Source: Brachypodium distachyon (taxonomy: Eukaryota > Streptophyta > Magnoliopsida > Poales > Poaceae). From it: a DNA stretch of 64,000 nt. The stretch lies in assembly GCF_000005505.3 (NCBI RefSeq), contig NC_016133.3, positions 47,581,237-47,645,236 of the forward strand. Reading direction: 5' to 3'. A program made the position numbers and the translations under genes. This document shows, in pieces, positions 1-11,882 of this stretch (its first letter is position 1; each line of letters opens with the position of its first letter). The notes below the pieces were generated by a model. It had not been told where the DNA came from and ran no database searches. It was given only the letters and a program-made list of their open reading frames with translations.

Positions 1-650
1 ATCGTTCTTGAGATGGGAGTGGTCAGTTCTATCTTTCTTTTTTTTTTTTTTGAAAGGAAGGTCAGTTCTATCCGCTGCTAATCATAAGGGAACACAGTGT
101 GAATCTGGTGCTTTCTTCTGGGCTCACTTCATCCATTTTCTTCAGGGGAGCTCAGTGTCGGCACTCAGCAAATTGGTCTATTTCGAGTTTGATAGTCTCT
201 GGATGCTATGGCAATTTTGCCATGCTAAAACAGTCGGTTCCTTGTAAAATCCTGGGGACTAAAAACACACCGTCAAGCCTGTGACGAGGAAGCTAACTGC
301 TACCGCATCGTGTTCTGCACTTGGGCTGGGAACTCCATTTGTTATATTGCTATTCTTCTGTGCCGTGCATATCTTGATGGCCCTCATTGCTCCTCACACC
401 ACGGACGCCTGATCACCGTGTGACGGCGCAGCCGATCTGGACACAGGCACACAGCATTGGCAAGCTGTTAACGCGGAGCCTGTGACACCGGGGCTATCTA
501 GCCCATCTTCCCGTCCACAAGTTTCCATCTTCCCTTTATTCTCTCTCCTAGTTAATTATTATGCTTTAGGCTAAAAGTGGGGATTAACAGTGGGATTCCT
601 GGCAACTTTTGTTCTTTCTCTCTCGCTTTTTGTCAGACACTCAAATTTTT
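1..650. other. Intergenic, no gene recognised
   Basis: No reading frame here looks like a protein. The stretch is AT/GC balanced, with a T-run near 41-52 and a few short open frames of unnatural composition. It could be the 3' flank of a gene lying to the left of the window, but nothing in the sequence proves that. Confidence 0.4.
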
Positions 651-702
651 TTATTTTTACAAAAGAAATACCTCGTCAATACTTAGTTCGTCGTCAATAT
701 TT

Positions 703-935
703 AGTACATTATGGTATATGACATGTACCTTATCAATTTTTAAGTACCTCTTGTACATGGACTTATGAGACGAATACATCAAATGATACATCACATGTAC
801 CTTATCAGTTTTGAAGTACCTCGTGTACATGGACTGATGAGACGAGTACATCGTATTGTACATCACAAGTACCTATCAGTTTTTAAGTACCTCGTGTACA
901 TGAACTTCTGAGACGAGTACATCGTATGGTATATC
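703..935. repeat. 72-bp tandem repeat, about 3 copies
   Basis: Three successive units carry the core ACATGTACCTTATCA...TTTTTAAGTACCTC...GTACATGGACT...GAGACGAGTACATC. Core starts at 721, 793 and 865 give a period of 72 bases, with a partial fourth unit at the end. Units differ by a few substitutions. Because the period is a multiple of three, a repetitive minus-strand frame stays open across it, but it is not protein-like. A looser array rich in GTACATCACAGATACAT follows at about 955-1060. Confidence 0.8.
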
Positions 936-954
936 ACATTATCCACAAAAAAAT

Positions 955-1062
955 CATAGTACATCACAGATACATGACACGTATATGAAGGTACATCACA
1001 GATACATCAAGTTACATGACAAGTACATTAAGGTACATCACAGATACCTAAGTATCTCATCA
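955..1062. repeat. Degenerate GTACATCACAGATAC repeats
   Basis: The phrase GTACATCACAGATAC occurs three times (near 958, 991 and 1034), separated by related GTACAT/TACATGAC words. It shares vocabulary with the neighbouring 72-bp array and probably arose from it by slippage. Confidence 0.6.
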
Positions 1063-1388
1063 ATCCTCAATCATAACAATCAACAATCGATGGATAAAAA
1101 AATAGAAAGAAGGAATCGAAGAGGAGAACTCGAATTCAACAAACCAAGTACCTAAGTAACTATGTACTCGAATTCAACAAGGGGACAGGGACAGAGGCCA
1201 CGACGCGGTTGAATGAGTCTTGAAGGGCAGCACGGCCTAGTCCCACGCCGCAGCCAGGGCAAGTCCTGAATGATGCGCTGGCGGAGGCGGCAGGGTCGCT
1301 GGCTCCTCGGGCCTCCGTCGTCCCTCTCCATGCGGTGGAGCACGAGCACAGCGCTCACCTGCAGGAGGAGTTGAGGCAGTGGGATCTG

Positions 1389-1500
1389 GATGAAGGAGAG
1401 AAAGGAGAGGGAGGAGGAGAGAGGTGGGATACGGAGATGAAGGAGAGAAAGGAGAGGGAGGAGGAGAGAGGTGGGATACAGAGATGCCCAGGAGAGAAAG
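1389..1500. repeat. 47-bp purine-rich tandem duplication
   Basis: Two near-identical 47-base units begin GATGAAGGAGAGAAAGGAG at 1389 and 1436. They sit in an almost pure GA strand that continues to about 1520. The antisense frame reads as low-complexity Pro/Ser/Leu and is not a credible protein. Confidence 0.75.
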
Positions 1501-1559
1501 TATGAGAGAGAGAAGGAGGGACCGACACCTTTTGCTAATCACCTGGCCTCAAAGATTAA

Positions 1560-2150
1560 AAAAAAAGACATGGACAGGTGTGTGGCTGGGAAGATGGGGG
1601 TAGATAGCGGGGGAGTCACCGGGAGCTTTGGCAGCAAGCTGTTTGTGTAGAACAACGTTTCATCTGTGGTCACTTTGGGCTTGAGATGCCATGGATCCTG
1701 GCGCACCAAGCATGGACATGGGAGTACTGAATCGAGCGTTATTTCAGCAGAATGGATTCGACGTCGTCTCCTTGATGGAAGATGGGCTAAGGTCCGATGG
1801 GATGGGCCGCTGGCCGGCTGATGGCTCGATGGGCTGACGACAGCGTTGGGCTTAGATCATATATACTCACAATTTGGATACCCTAGCCGCCGGAAGAAAA
1901 AAAACATCGCGCTGGAGGCTTGAACAGGCAGTCACCAACGTCGGCGGTGCAGTGACTAGCCTTGGGCGGAGGCGATACGGGCATGGGGAACGTGAGTGCC
2001 AAGGTTGCTTGATAGCTTCTTCCTTCTCCTTGTTTATCAAACGAGTTGCTTCTTCTGTTGAGGGTTTTTGTGATTAGCTGAGTATTGGTTGTAACTTACT
2101 TCTGATAAATTCTAGCAATCAACAATTTCAAACTGTTTTCCCCCACCCCA
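1560..2150. other. Intergenic, nothing recognised
   Basis: Mixed-composition sequence with no coding-like frame, tRNA-like fold or terminal-repeat element that I can support. It leads into the GC-rich block that starts near 2150. Confidence 0.35.
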
Positions 2151-3720
2151 TGACTCCCCGTGCTGCTCCCAGGCGGCACCGGGAGAAACCCTAGCGCCGC
2201 CCCAGTTTTTCCCCGTGCTACCTTCTGCTGCTGGCCTCGGAGCCGCGGTGGCAGCGGGCCTCCACTGCCAAAAAGGACGGGGGGGGGGGGGGGCTCCTCT
2301 CTGCGTGTGGCGCTGGCACCCATTGGCCTCGACTGGGACGAAGATGGTGGGCTCACCGGCGCGGGGAAGCCGGGGCGGCGGCCTCGGGGCGAGATTGCGG
2401 GATTTGCTTGAGCCCTCGGCGAGGAGTCGTGCGGGTGCAGCGCCGTGGCCGGGCGTCCGTCAGTCTTGAGCCTGGCGCTCAGATCTGACGGTGGTGGCGC
2501 CTCGGTGAGCTGCTGCGGCATGGTGCAGGGAGTTCGAGGTGTTGTGTCGCCACGGGGACTCCAGCCCCGGTGGAGCCCCGGCTGCTGATCTACGGTGGTG
2601 GCGGTGTGTCGTAGGTCTGGGATGGCGGCGCGGCGACATCACGACGGTGGACCCGGCGGTCGTCCCTGGCGCCGGGCCTAGCTTGCATCGCGGTTGGGGT
2701 GTTGCGGTGGTTGCTGGGCATGGTGGTGAGGTGGTGGTGATGACAATTGCAATTTTTGCGTGGCGTGCTTGGTCTTGTGCCTTGGTCGGCTGCAGCCTTC
2801 TTGGCTGTTAATTTTGGTGGATGGGGTGTGCTTCTAGGCGAAAGCCTTGCTTCGATGTGCTCGGAGCTAACGGCGGCGGCGCTCTTTGGCGTCGTTTCCC
2901 TCCTTGGAGGCGTCGTTGTAGATTTTTCCCGCTCTCCGAAAGCGGGTGCTTGGCTTTCCGGGTGAAAACCCAAGCTTTGGTTTGTCCGGAGCGGGCGATG
3001 GCGGCGGACACGTCGCTTCCTCCTTGGAGGCATCGTCTTGGAGGCCAAGACCGTCGACGGGTACAAGCTTTAGGCTTCTATGTGTTTTTGCTTTGTCATC
3101 GTGGGCGGCGGACGCCGGGGCAGCGGCCTCGGGTTTGGTTACAGTGTACGTCGGGGCGGCGGCTCCGGAAAGCGTTGCTTCTACAGCTCTATGGTGTGGG
3201 GCTGCGGTTTGCCACGGCTAGGGTGTGGATCTTGTGCTGTTGGGGCAGCAAAATTGTTGGCCCGGTCAACGCGATCTCTTTGGGGATCGGTTGTCTTGGA
3301 TGTCGGGGTGGCGGCCTCGGGTTTGGTGCGGCGGCTGAGGTCTACGAGCGGTTGCCTTGCGCGGCTAGGGCTACGAAGAGCCCGTCTCGTGCGGCGTTGC
3401 AGCTCCTATGTGAGCGGCGGATGTCAGGGCGGCGGCCCTGGAAGGTGGTGCAGGTGGTTTGTGTAGGGCGCATTTGGGTGGTTGGACACCGGGGCAGCGG
3501 CCCCGGATATGTGTTTTGTTGCGCGAGCATTACTGTTCTTGTGTTGTGTGGGCGACGAAACAGTATTATGTTGTGGGTGTGTCGGGTTCCGGACCTAGTT
3601 GAGCTAGGCAGGGCGAGCTTTTCTTGTATGGTTTTCGGCCTAGTTTTCCTCATAAACCGGGCCATTCTATTCTTCTTAAATGAATTGCGGGAGCTCCCCA
3701 CCCTGTGACGAGGTTCGTCA
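2150..3720 (+). repeat. GC-rich repeat-derived block, probably non-LTR or similar TE remnant
   Basis: About 1.5 kb of high GC sequence is open in several frames on both strands (longest plus frame 2821-3708), the usual artefact of GC-rich DNA. The phrase GG(G)GCRGCGGCCYCGG recurs near 2370, 3117, 3305, 3427 and 3491, and a CTCCTTGGAGGC..TCGT phrase recurs near 2900 and 3023. A 13-base G run lies at about 2279-2292. The 3' end reads like a transposon tail (a GGGCCATTCT.. region followed by CACCCTGTGACGAGGTTCG and an A run). No reverse transcriptase or other TE domain is visible, so the class is inferred. Confidence 0.35.
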
Positions 3721-3724
3721 AAAA

Positions 3725-4115
3725 AAAATTGTAGCAAAATTTTCATTAAATTCCTACCCGTAGCATCATTCATCAGATAGGTTAGTGCTGAAATCTTAAA
3801 ACTTATGTTCAGAATGTCATTTAAAGAAAAATTGGAGGGAGTACAGCATATAGCTTCAGGTATAATCCTGTGGCGGTGCTGGTGATGGATGAATTTAGTG
3901 TACTTGTTGAAATTTTCTATTGTCAACCAAGCTTATGTGAACAATTTAAGTGAGAAAGCTTGGGTCTGAACTATTTGCCTGACAGTGTCCACTGTTAATG
4001 AGTCAACATCCATGCCTTGTCAACCATACATAACCAATAATATCCATTCCCACACGATGAATAGCTAGCCACTTTTTTCTTCAAAATCCCTTGGTTCATT
4101 ATACCTATAATTAAG
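3725..4115. other. Intergenic AT-rich stretch
   Basis: No coding or structural feature recognised between the GC-rich block and the Stowaway element. Confidence 0.4.
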
Positions 4116-4117
4116 TA

Positions 4118-4353
4118 CTCCCTCTGTCCCTAATTTATTGGCGCCGGCCTTTTTGCAAAGAAATTTCTGTAAATTTTCGAAATAAACCTACAGTCCACAT
4201 CTTCAATTAAACGTGGACTGCGCGTTAATTTCAAAAATTTACAGGTTTTTTTTGTAGAAGTTCCAATAGAACGTGGGCTGCAGGTTTATTTCGGAAATTT
4301 ACAGGGATCTCTTTGCAAAAAAGCCAGCGCCAATTAATTTGGGACGGAGAGAG
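4118..4353. mobile_element. Stowaway-type MITE (236 bp)
   Basis: Terminal inverted repeats CTCCCTCTGTCCCTAATTTA and its complement (..TTAATTTGGGACGGAGAGAG) are flanked by TA target duplications at 4116-4117 and 4354-4355. The interior is also palindromic (paired ACGTGG.CTG segments), so the whole element can fold into a hairpin. It has no coding capacity, which fits a non-autonomous Tc1/mariner derivative. Confidence 0.9.
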
Positions 4354-4359
4354 TACTAT

Positions 4360-4890
4360 CAAATCAATGGAAGTACGGTCGAAGGTTGTCAAGAGTGTTC
4401 ACTAGTGCCCTGTTACTGGGAATTTTCTTGAGCACGACTGTAGGGACATCACATCTAGAACATGTCTTTCAAATCTTATTTCTCTTTAAGTAGTTGCTTT
4501 TTATTGCCGTTTTCCTCACCGAGCCACTTAAATAGAACGTTATTAGCTTGTGCGTGCAATGTACGATCCACGCACATTGCATCTGATGAAATTCATGAGC
4601 ACAAAAATATATTATAATTAGTTGCAGAAATATTACAATTCAACCATAATTTAAATCGGTACTTAAAAGACAATTAGTCAACAATATTATCCAATAATTT
4701 GTTCTATGATGAAGGTCTACCTATTTATGCGATCAATAATGCCTCGTTCCATGGGAGGGATATTGTTTGTAGCTTCATTCTGTTCGTACTTCAATGAAGC
4801 TCACCTTAGGCCAGTTAAAACCAATTCCCGAGCCACATAGTTAATATTCTAACTGTAATGTAAATGTCTTCTTTCAGAAATCTTCAAAAT
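4360..4890. other. AT-rich intergenic flank of the Helitron palindrome
   Basis: No gene is seen. Similarity between the two arms of the neighbouring inverted duplication fades out near 4890, so this is outside flanking sequence. Confidence 0.4.
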
Positions 4891-5822
4891 CACAAATAGT
4901 GATAAATATTATAAAAACCATTGGGAAATACGTTTAGCTCTGAATAGCAAAGCGAAGAAGGCCTGTTGCGAACAAATTGAGACATCACATGCTTTGTTAT
5001 AGAGTGGGGGCAATTATAGCTATATGTCTTATCAGTTGTGAAAAAACAGTGACTCGTATATATCCAAGATCTACATCATTTCTCATTCATGCTTATATAG
5101 TTCATCAAATGAAAAACAAATATTGAAGTAGTTATAGATAAATCATCATAGATGCAAAGAAACAATCGAAGAAGGCACATGTCTCACCCTCTAAGACATC
5201 TTTATACACAATGTTCTTGGTGCTTTTCCCGAATTTGTTAACCTCCTTGTTCGGCTTGGCCAAAACCTGTGTTGTATTTCTCTACACGCTGCATGACAAT
5301 GCAACATATAGTTGGCCATGTGACAACTTGGGCTTGGAAAGTCAAATATCGACGTTTGGGATGGTTTGACCCTGTGCCTTGTTAATGGTCATCGCAAAAT
5401 TCAAGAGGATGGCGAACGTGTCCTCTTGAGCTTGAAGGGAAGTGAGATGCCCTCCGAGGGCAACATAGAGAACGTAGGAATAGACACCCTCTTTCCATCA
5501 TGCTGACACCAACAATCTCCACATCAATTGCATTATCTTGGAAGGCTCTGATCATAAGCCTTGTTCCATTGCATAGGGCATTATGAGGTCGAGGTTTCGG
5601 AGTAGAATGACCGAGCATTTGACCTTTGCTCTCATGATATGTGGGGGCAAGCCATTTGTTGTGACCGAGTTCAGAAAGTCAATTGTGTAATTATTCTGCA
5701 AGTCATCCTCGATAGAGTCGAAGTTATGGTATACCTTTTCATCGCCTAGAATCCTGGAGATCATCTTCGCATTCAGCTCATCGACATGCTTGTTCTTGGT
5801 CGAAAGAATTGCACGTCCAGTC

Positions 5823-7149
5823 TGTTGGGAATATGCCCTAGAGGCAATCATGTATGATGTAATTCCCAATGTATTCATAAATATTATTAAGTTGTCCTTG
5901 TTTGAACATCTGATATGTATCATTGAATATGTGATTTGATTGTGGAACTATGTATTCATGTTGTTCATACTAAATTGTCCTTAGTCATTGAGGTTGTGCT
6001 GGACACATAACCTAGACTAATGTGAAAGTTGGCTGATGACTCGGTTCCACTTGTCATGGGCATGGTGATGTCATTCCAGCTTACACGGACTCGGCTAAAG
6101 AGTTTAGCGAGTCGGACTGACCCATATTGAGATGCAACTAGTAGGTCGTCATTTGCATGTCTCAATCAATGTAATCCTTAGACCTGAGGTTATCGCACAA
6201 TCCGAGTTGTGAATCACCAACTTAGGTTCTGTCAAACGTTGTTCCGTAACAGGGCAGTTATAAAGGCAGAGTTCGGGTTGACTGAGAATCAAGCTGTGTG
6301 ATGTGGATAACCAAGATGGGATTTTGTCCCTCCGACTGGAGAGATATTCTCTGGGCCCTCTCGAGTGATATGATTCGGGAAGCATGGCCATGCGCGACTT
6401 GGTTAACTGTTAACCGGGTCGATCGACTAAGAGTTAGTCGGATGAATCGTATATCACGGATCGAGAAGAGAGTTGAACTATTAAAGGGATGACGATTAAT
6501 CGCCTATAGTTCGACAAGGTATATCGTGAGGCAAAAGGGACTAAGACGTATGTCACATTGGAAGGTACGTTGTCATGACTCGATGGTACTTGGGAGTCGG
6601 CACGTTCTGCTAGGAGCCGCTACCGATTGATCGATTGTGAGTCGGACTCCAATCATGTCCAAGTCGCCATGAGCCTGCGGGGTCACACACTTAAGAGCGG
6701 GAGCAAATATTTGGTCGGGTTGGACCCGAACTGGAATTGGGCTGACAATGCGAGTTGGACTCGCAGGGTGGATGGGCCACAAGGCTTGGAGCCCACTTCC
6801 ACTCGATATATAAGCAGGGGCGTGGGATGCCTAAGGGGCACGGTTTTTCCACTCTCATGCGTTGAGAACCCTAGCCCGATTCAGTTCAACCGTCGCACCG
6901 GACCTAGCAGTCCGCCGCCGGAGCTCCTCCTCGCACGTGTGGATACCGGCAGAGGTGCTGTACGTTCAGCACTTCGACGATCGCGGGATTGGATCGGCTG
7001 GATCGGATCGAGGGACTGCACTGCATCAAGGCGCCGCATCGATAATCCGCAACTGCGCGTCTAGTGGTAATCCTCGTGGCCTTCTACCTCGGCTAGATCT
7101 TGGGAGTTCGCGTAGGAAAAGTTTTTGTTTATCTCTACGCGCCCCTTCA
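5823..7149 (+). mobile_element. Solo LTR of a copia-type retrotransposon
   Basis: The insertion begins TGTTGGGAATATGCCCTAG and ends TACGCGCCCCTTCA, obeying the TG..CA rule. It is flanked by 5-bp duplications CAGTC (5818-5822) and CAGTT (7150-7154), one mismatch apart. The boundaries are fixed by the other palindrome arm, which reads straight through this point without the insert. A TATA box (GATATATAAG, 6805-6814) lies well upstream of a GC-rich leader, as in an LTR promoter. No primer-binding site, gag/pol or second LTR follows, so it is a solo LTR left by recombination. The copia label rests on the resemblance of its start to a common grass copia family. Confidence 0.8.
6803..6816 (+). promoter_or_regulatory. 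TATA box inside solo LTR
   Basis: TCGATATATAAG lies about 340 bases before the LTR end, followed by a GC-richer leader. This is the expected place for the LTR promoter. Activity is not shown. Confidence 0.5.
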
Positions 7150-9015
7150 CAGTTATGTTTTCTTGACCTAGTATCGGCGTGTAGTGGTGGGAAGACACCA
7201 ATCTAGGTAATTTGGTGAGATTATTAATTGCTTCATCCTTGGTGAACCAATCATAATTTCGTCATGAAGACGCACACACTTGCCATTAGTTGTTTCTTCT
7301 GTCCCATTGCCTATCCTTAGCAGGTTTTTGGAGAACCAATGGCCATCAAGTGCCCGCATATTGCACTTGAGGCGTATCTTGCGGATCTTTTCCCACATAT
7401 ATGATCTCAACAGTGTAGGATATGTGATATGTGATCTTGTCCCACATGCCAGAAAGGGAAGTACCTGCCTGAAATCCCCAAAAGACGACAACCCCCCCCC
7501 CCCCCCCCAAAAGGACAGTCCATAGTATCCTATAGCGATCTATCAAGAGTATCAAGTGCTTGACGCTTTGTCATTGAACATTCGTCACAAATTATCAAGA
7601 CACCCGTTTAAGCAAATCCCTTGTACCACTCTTCTTTGTGAAACCACACATGCTGTGGTCAGTGAGCTTGATTAGGATTTTGAACCTATAGTCTGGAGTC
7701 CGCTCTCCAAGCAATATCGACGGTGCTATACCCAATGTAGCAGTTGCAATAGCTATTAGGTCCATTGAATGCACCTTTGCAAGCAATGCCTTGTACATGT
7801 ACGTTTTCCCAATGCCTCCTCGACAATCAACAAAGTACCTGGATTTTTTTGGTTTGTCACATGATTTATGATGTCATCGAACCCATCATGCTATTGTTCA
7901 AACAACTAAAAGATTTAGATGTTCTTGGTAAACGCTGATTTGCTCTCTGTTACCTCTCTAAATTCAACGTCAGAAGAGTCCATAACTTTTGGTATTCTTA
8001 GATTGAGTGTGACGACAATCCTCAGACATCGATGCTAGGTGTTGTCACACAAGTGGCGGATTTCTATTGCCACGTGGGATACCAATATAATCGGAAATAA
8101 TCGCCTAAGTGCACAAGACATTTGAAATGTCGTTGCCGCTGTTATGCGATCATCTAGGACCTATTGTGCTCGGTGAGGCCTAATTGCTCTCACGTCTCTC
8201 TGAAGGAACTGCATGGCTTGCCATTTACTGTTTTTAAATCATCAAATGAACTGGCACCTCAGGCATGACTTAGGAGCATCAACAACTAGTACCGCAGACA
8301 CACATCTTTCAATGTTTGACCTCTTATTTCTTGTTAGCTGCCACTTATTTCGGGCAATCCACCTATAATGTTTCGGAAACGCTCTATAAAACTATTTTCG
8401 TGGCTCTGATTACTTTTGGTTCATCTCAAAGTACTTGGTAAATATGGATTTGGAATAAGATAGCTGATTCACGTCATCTTCCAGATTTTCACAAGCTTTA
8501 AATGCGATGGTGTGCATGTTTGGCAAATGAAGCTGGAGATGTAGAACAGACGGACTAACGCCAAACATTTGAAAACCGAAAGCTCTATCAATAGCCTCTG
8601 GAGGAGATACATAGCATGTACCCCTATATTCACGAATTTCATTGATGATTCCCCCGTCATTGATGACATCGTTCTCAAATGCAAACGATGTTCAGTGATG
8701 TCCTTTGTAGATGTAATTGAACAAGTTCTTGACTGCCTTGATGCTCGAGCAAACTTCAACGGGAGCACTCATCTATTGTCGAATCTGCTCCTTTGATCCT
8801 AACTCCCCACACACCGTCCCTTCTTCTATAAATGGATATGAGTCCTTTTCCTTCCGCGTAGTGGGCAAAACTGTTGTGGATAATGAAAACAACACAACCA
8901 TCAATCATGCAAGGACAACTTTTGTTCAACTGACCACATGATCCATGCAACATGTGTTTGACGACCTGACCATGTAGATATCACCCAATCATAGTCATCT
9001 GGGGTCTTTAACTTA

Positions 9016-9040
9016 CTACGTAGTTTCATGAGCACGTAGC
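9016..9040. repeat. Centre of the Helitron palindrome
   Basis: A short spacer containing CTACGTAG..CACGTAG separates two arms that pair immediately on either side: GGTCTTTAACTTA on the left and TAGTTAAAGACC on the right, continuing as ATAGTCAT/ATGACTAT and ATATCAC/GTGATAT. Confidence 0.85.
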
Positions 9041-11705
9041 TAGTTAAAGACCACATATGACTATGATACAGTGATATATGTAGAGATACCTTACAAAAGA
9101 TAAGTACCCTGTTCTACATGATCAGGTTGTCAAACACATGCTGCACGAACCTTGTTATCACTTGATGAAAAGTTGTAATTGCATGATTGATGGACAATGT
9201 CATTTTCATTATCCCCGACAGTTTGGCCCCGCTGCTGGAACTCATATCCCATCTATAGGAGGGATGATTGGCGGGGAGTTGGATTAGAGCAACAGACTTA
9301 CGATACAATAGGCACATTAATGTGGAAGCTTACTAGAGGATAAAAGCAGTCAAGTACTGGCTCAGGTACATTTACAAAAGCAATTGTCAAATCCTTGCAT
9401 TTTAGCAGGACTTCATCAATGAGTGGGGAATCATCAATAAATTCGTCAGTAATAGGGATGCACGGTATGTATCTCATCTAGAGGCTATAGAATATTAGGT
9501 TTTCACATATTTGGTGTTGGTCATTCAGTTTTGCAGCTCCACCTTCATCTGCCAATCATGCATAGCTTCACATTTGGAGCTTGTGAAAATATGGGAGATG
9601 TTGCCGCTCGTCCATCTTCTTCCAAATCCATGCTTACTGAGTACTCTGAGATGTACCAAATGTATTCGAAGGCACAAAAATGGCTATATAAGTTTCCGAA
9701 ACACTAGGTGGACTGGTGGAAATAAGAAGTGATAGAAGACAAGAAAAAAGAGGTCACGAATTGGGAGACTCGTGTATGCGCAACCTGCGGAAGAAGAGAG
9801 GTACTATTTGCAGGTGCTCTTAACTAATGTTCAAGATGCAACTTTATTTGATGATTTAAAACGGTAGATGGCAATCCATGCATTTCCTGCGAAGATGCGT
9901 GTGAGCAAATAGGCCTCATTGAGCACGGTAGTTCCCTTGATGGTTGTATGACGGAGGTAGCCACATTTCAGATGCCTTGTTTGCAACAATATTGGTATTC
10001 TCCGAGGCAACACAAATCTTCACTTGTGGGAGAAACATCAAGCATTGTTGCCTGAGGATTACCATCGTACTCAATCCAACGAGGTAGCACTTGAGCAGAT
10101 TGTTCTAACCGACGTCCGGGATTTGGTGCAATCCATGGGCAAGGATATGTATGGACTTTCGGATCTGGTTGAGACAAATGGCTCTTCTAACGTTGTGTTT
10201 AGAGAGGTTACAAATTACATGCAAGTCAACCGTGGACCAAGAACATCTAGATCTTTTTAGTTGTTTGAATAGTGTGCAATTTGCTAGATTTAATGACATC
10301 AAATATCATGTGACGAACCATAAAAGCCAAATATTCTTTGTTGATGGTCCATGTTCAAAATCCTAATCAAGGTCACGACTACAACATGCGTGGTTTCACA
10401 AAGAAGAGTGGTACGAGGGATTTGCTTAAACGAGCATTCTTGATAATTTGGGATGAAGTCGCCATGACAAACCGTCAAGTAGGTCAGACGCTTGATAGAT
10501 CCTGATCACTGCAGGGAGAGGGGGGGGGGGGTCACGCAGGATATGCTTCACGCGCAATATTGCGGGTGCAGCTAGCCCCTGGTTCTCCGAATACCTCCTA
10601 AGGATAGGCAATGGAACATAAGAAACAATTGGCAGCAACTATGTGCGTCTCCTTGACGACATTGTGATTGGTTATACCAAGGATGAAGAAACAATTAACA
10701 GGTTCATCAAACATTGTCTTCCCATCGCTGCACGCAAATGCTAGGTCGAGAGTGTACATGAGGTGCATGCGCAATTCTTTCGACCAAGAACGAACATGTG
10801 GAGGAGCTGAATGTGTAGATAATCTCCAGGTTTCCAGGTGAAGAATAGATATACCATAGCTTTAACCCTATCGATGATGACTTGCATAATAATTACATGA
10901 TCGACTTTCTGAACTCGATTACACCAAAAGGCTTGCCCCTCGCATGTCTTGAGAGTAAAGGTCAATCCTAGTTATTCTGCTCTGGAATCTCAACCCTCAT
11001 AATAACCCATGCAATGACAACAAGACTTATGATCAGAGCATTCCATGATAATTCGGTAGATGTGGAGATTGTTGGCGGCCAGCATGCTGGAAAGATGTTC
11101 ATACCTAGGATCCAACCTCAGAAGACATCTCACTTAAATTCAAGCTTAGGAAAAACAATTCCCCATCTTCCTAAGTTTTGCGATGACCATTAACAAGGTA
11201 GTTACATGGTTAGTTCATCCAAAACGTCCGTATTTACCTTCCCGAGCATGTATTCTCACATGGCCAACTATATGTTGGATGCTGCATTGTTAAGGGTGTG
11301 TCGAGAAAGACGACACATATTTCGGCTTTCGGCCAAGCCGAACAAGGAGGTTGTTAAATTGAGGAAAAGCACCAAGAACATTGCCTATAGGGATGTTTTA
11401 GAGGATGAGGCAGGTGCGGTCTTCCATTGTTTTTTTTGCATCTATGTTATTGTATCTATAACTACTTTTGGTGCTACCAATATTTGTTTTTCATTTGCAG
11501 GTTTTGTCAGACTGAACTATATAAGCATGAAGAGGAATGATGTCAAATGAGTCATTTTTTTTCTATAGCAGCTCACTAGATCTATAGCTCTAATTGCCCC
11601 ACTTTGTAATAAAGCATGAGATGTCTCAATTTTGTTTGCCATTGGCCTTCTTTGCTTTGCTATTCAGAGCTGACTGTATTCCGCGATGGTTCTTATAATA
11701 TTAAA
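9041..11705 (+). pseudogene. Helitron helicase remnant, right arm of inverted duplication
   Basis: The plus strand holds the mirror copy of the helicase remnant. HMLHEPC and CMIDGQC lie near 9140-9200, then FARFNDIKYHVTNHKS and FFVDGP near 10275-10350, GFTKKSGTRDLLKRA near 10395, RIGNGT near 10610, and KPNKEVVKLRKSTKNIAYRDV near 11335-11400. Multiple stops and frame shifts make it non-functional. It lacks the LTR present in the left arm and has its own small indels, including a shortened piece after a run of G near 10510. Similarity to the left arm ends at about 11705, just after a shared GCTATTCAGAGCT phrase. Confidence 0.85.
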
Positions 11706-11882
11706 ATTTAAAATTTATTTCATTGTTGTTCTTTTTTTCTGTACCCACAACAATATAACTAAGCTTCCTTAGTTTGCTGTCAGACAGTGGTTTATTATTA
11801 TCTTACCAGTCCAATACAGTGAGCTCCGTCTTACTCTTTACTGCTTATCGTTTTTCCCTACCATTGAATACATTATTTGCAG

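Larger units (their letters stand above)
4892..9015 (-). pseudogene. Helitron helicase remnant, left arm of inverted duplication
   Basis: Read on the minus strand this is a decayed Helitron replication/helicase ORF. Order from high to low coordinate: a helitron_like segment (HGSCGQLNKSCPCMIDG near 8950, then YRRRDG), a stretch with HSMCGFTKKSG near 7650, the PIF1-helicase phrase GDFRQVLP near 7470, IGNGTEE near 7300, AILSTKNKHVDELNAKMI near 5800, and NGTRLMIRAFQ and STKN near 5560-5230. Frameshifts and stops break every frame, so it cannot make protein. A solo LTR (5823-7149) interrupts it between the GDFRQVLP part and AILSTKN. It is the reverse complement of the copy at 9040-11705. Helitron identity rests on the PIF1-type motifs; no intact Rep motif or terminus is seen. 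Confidence 0.85.

Noticed and set aside
2821..3708. 295-codon plus-strand open frame as a gene
   Set aside because: Lies in GC-rich repeat-like DNA with other open frames on both strands and recurring 16-base motifs; no recognisable protein.
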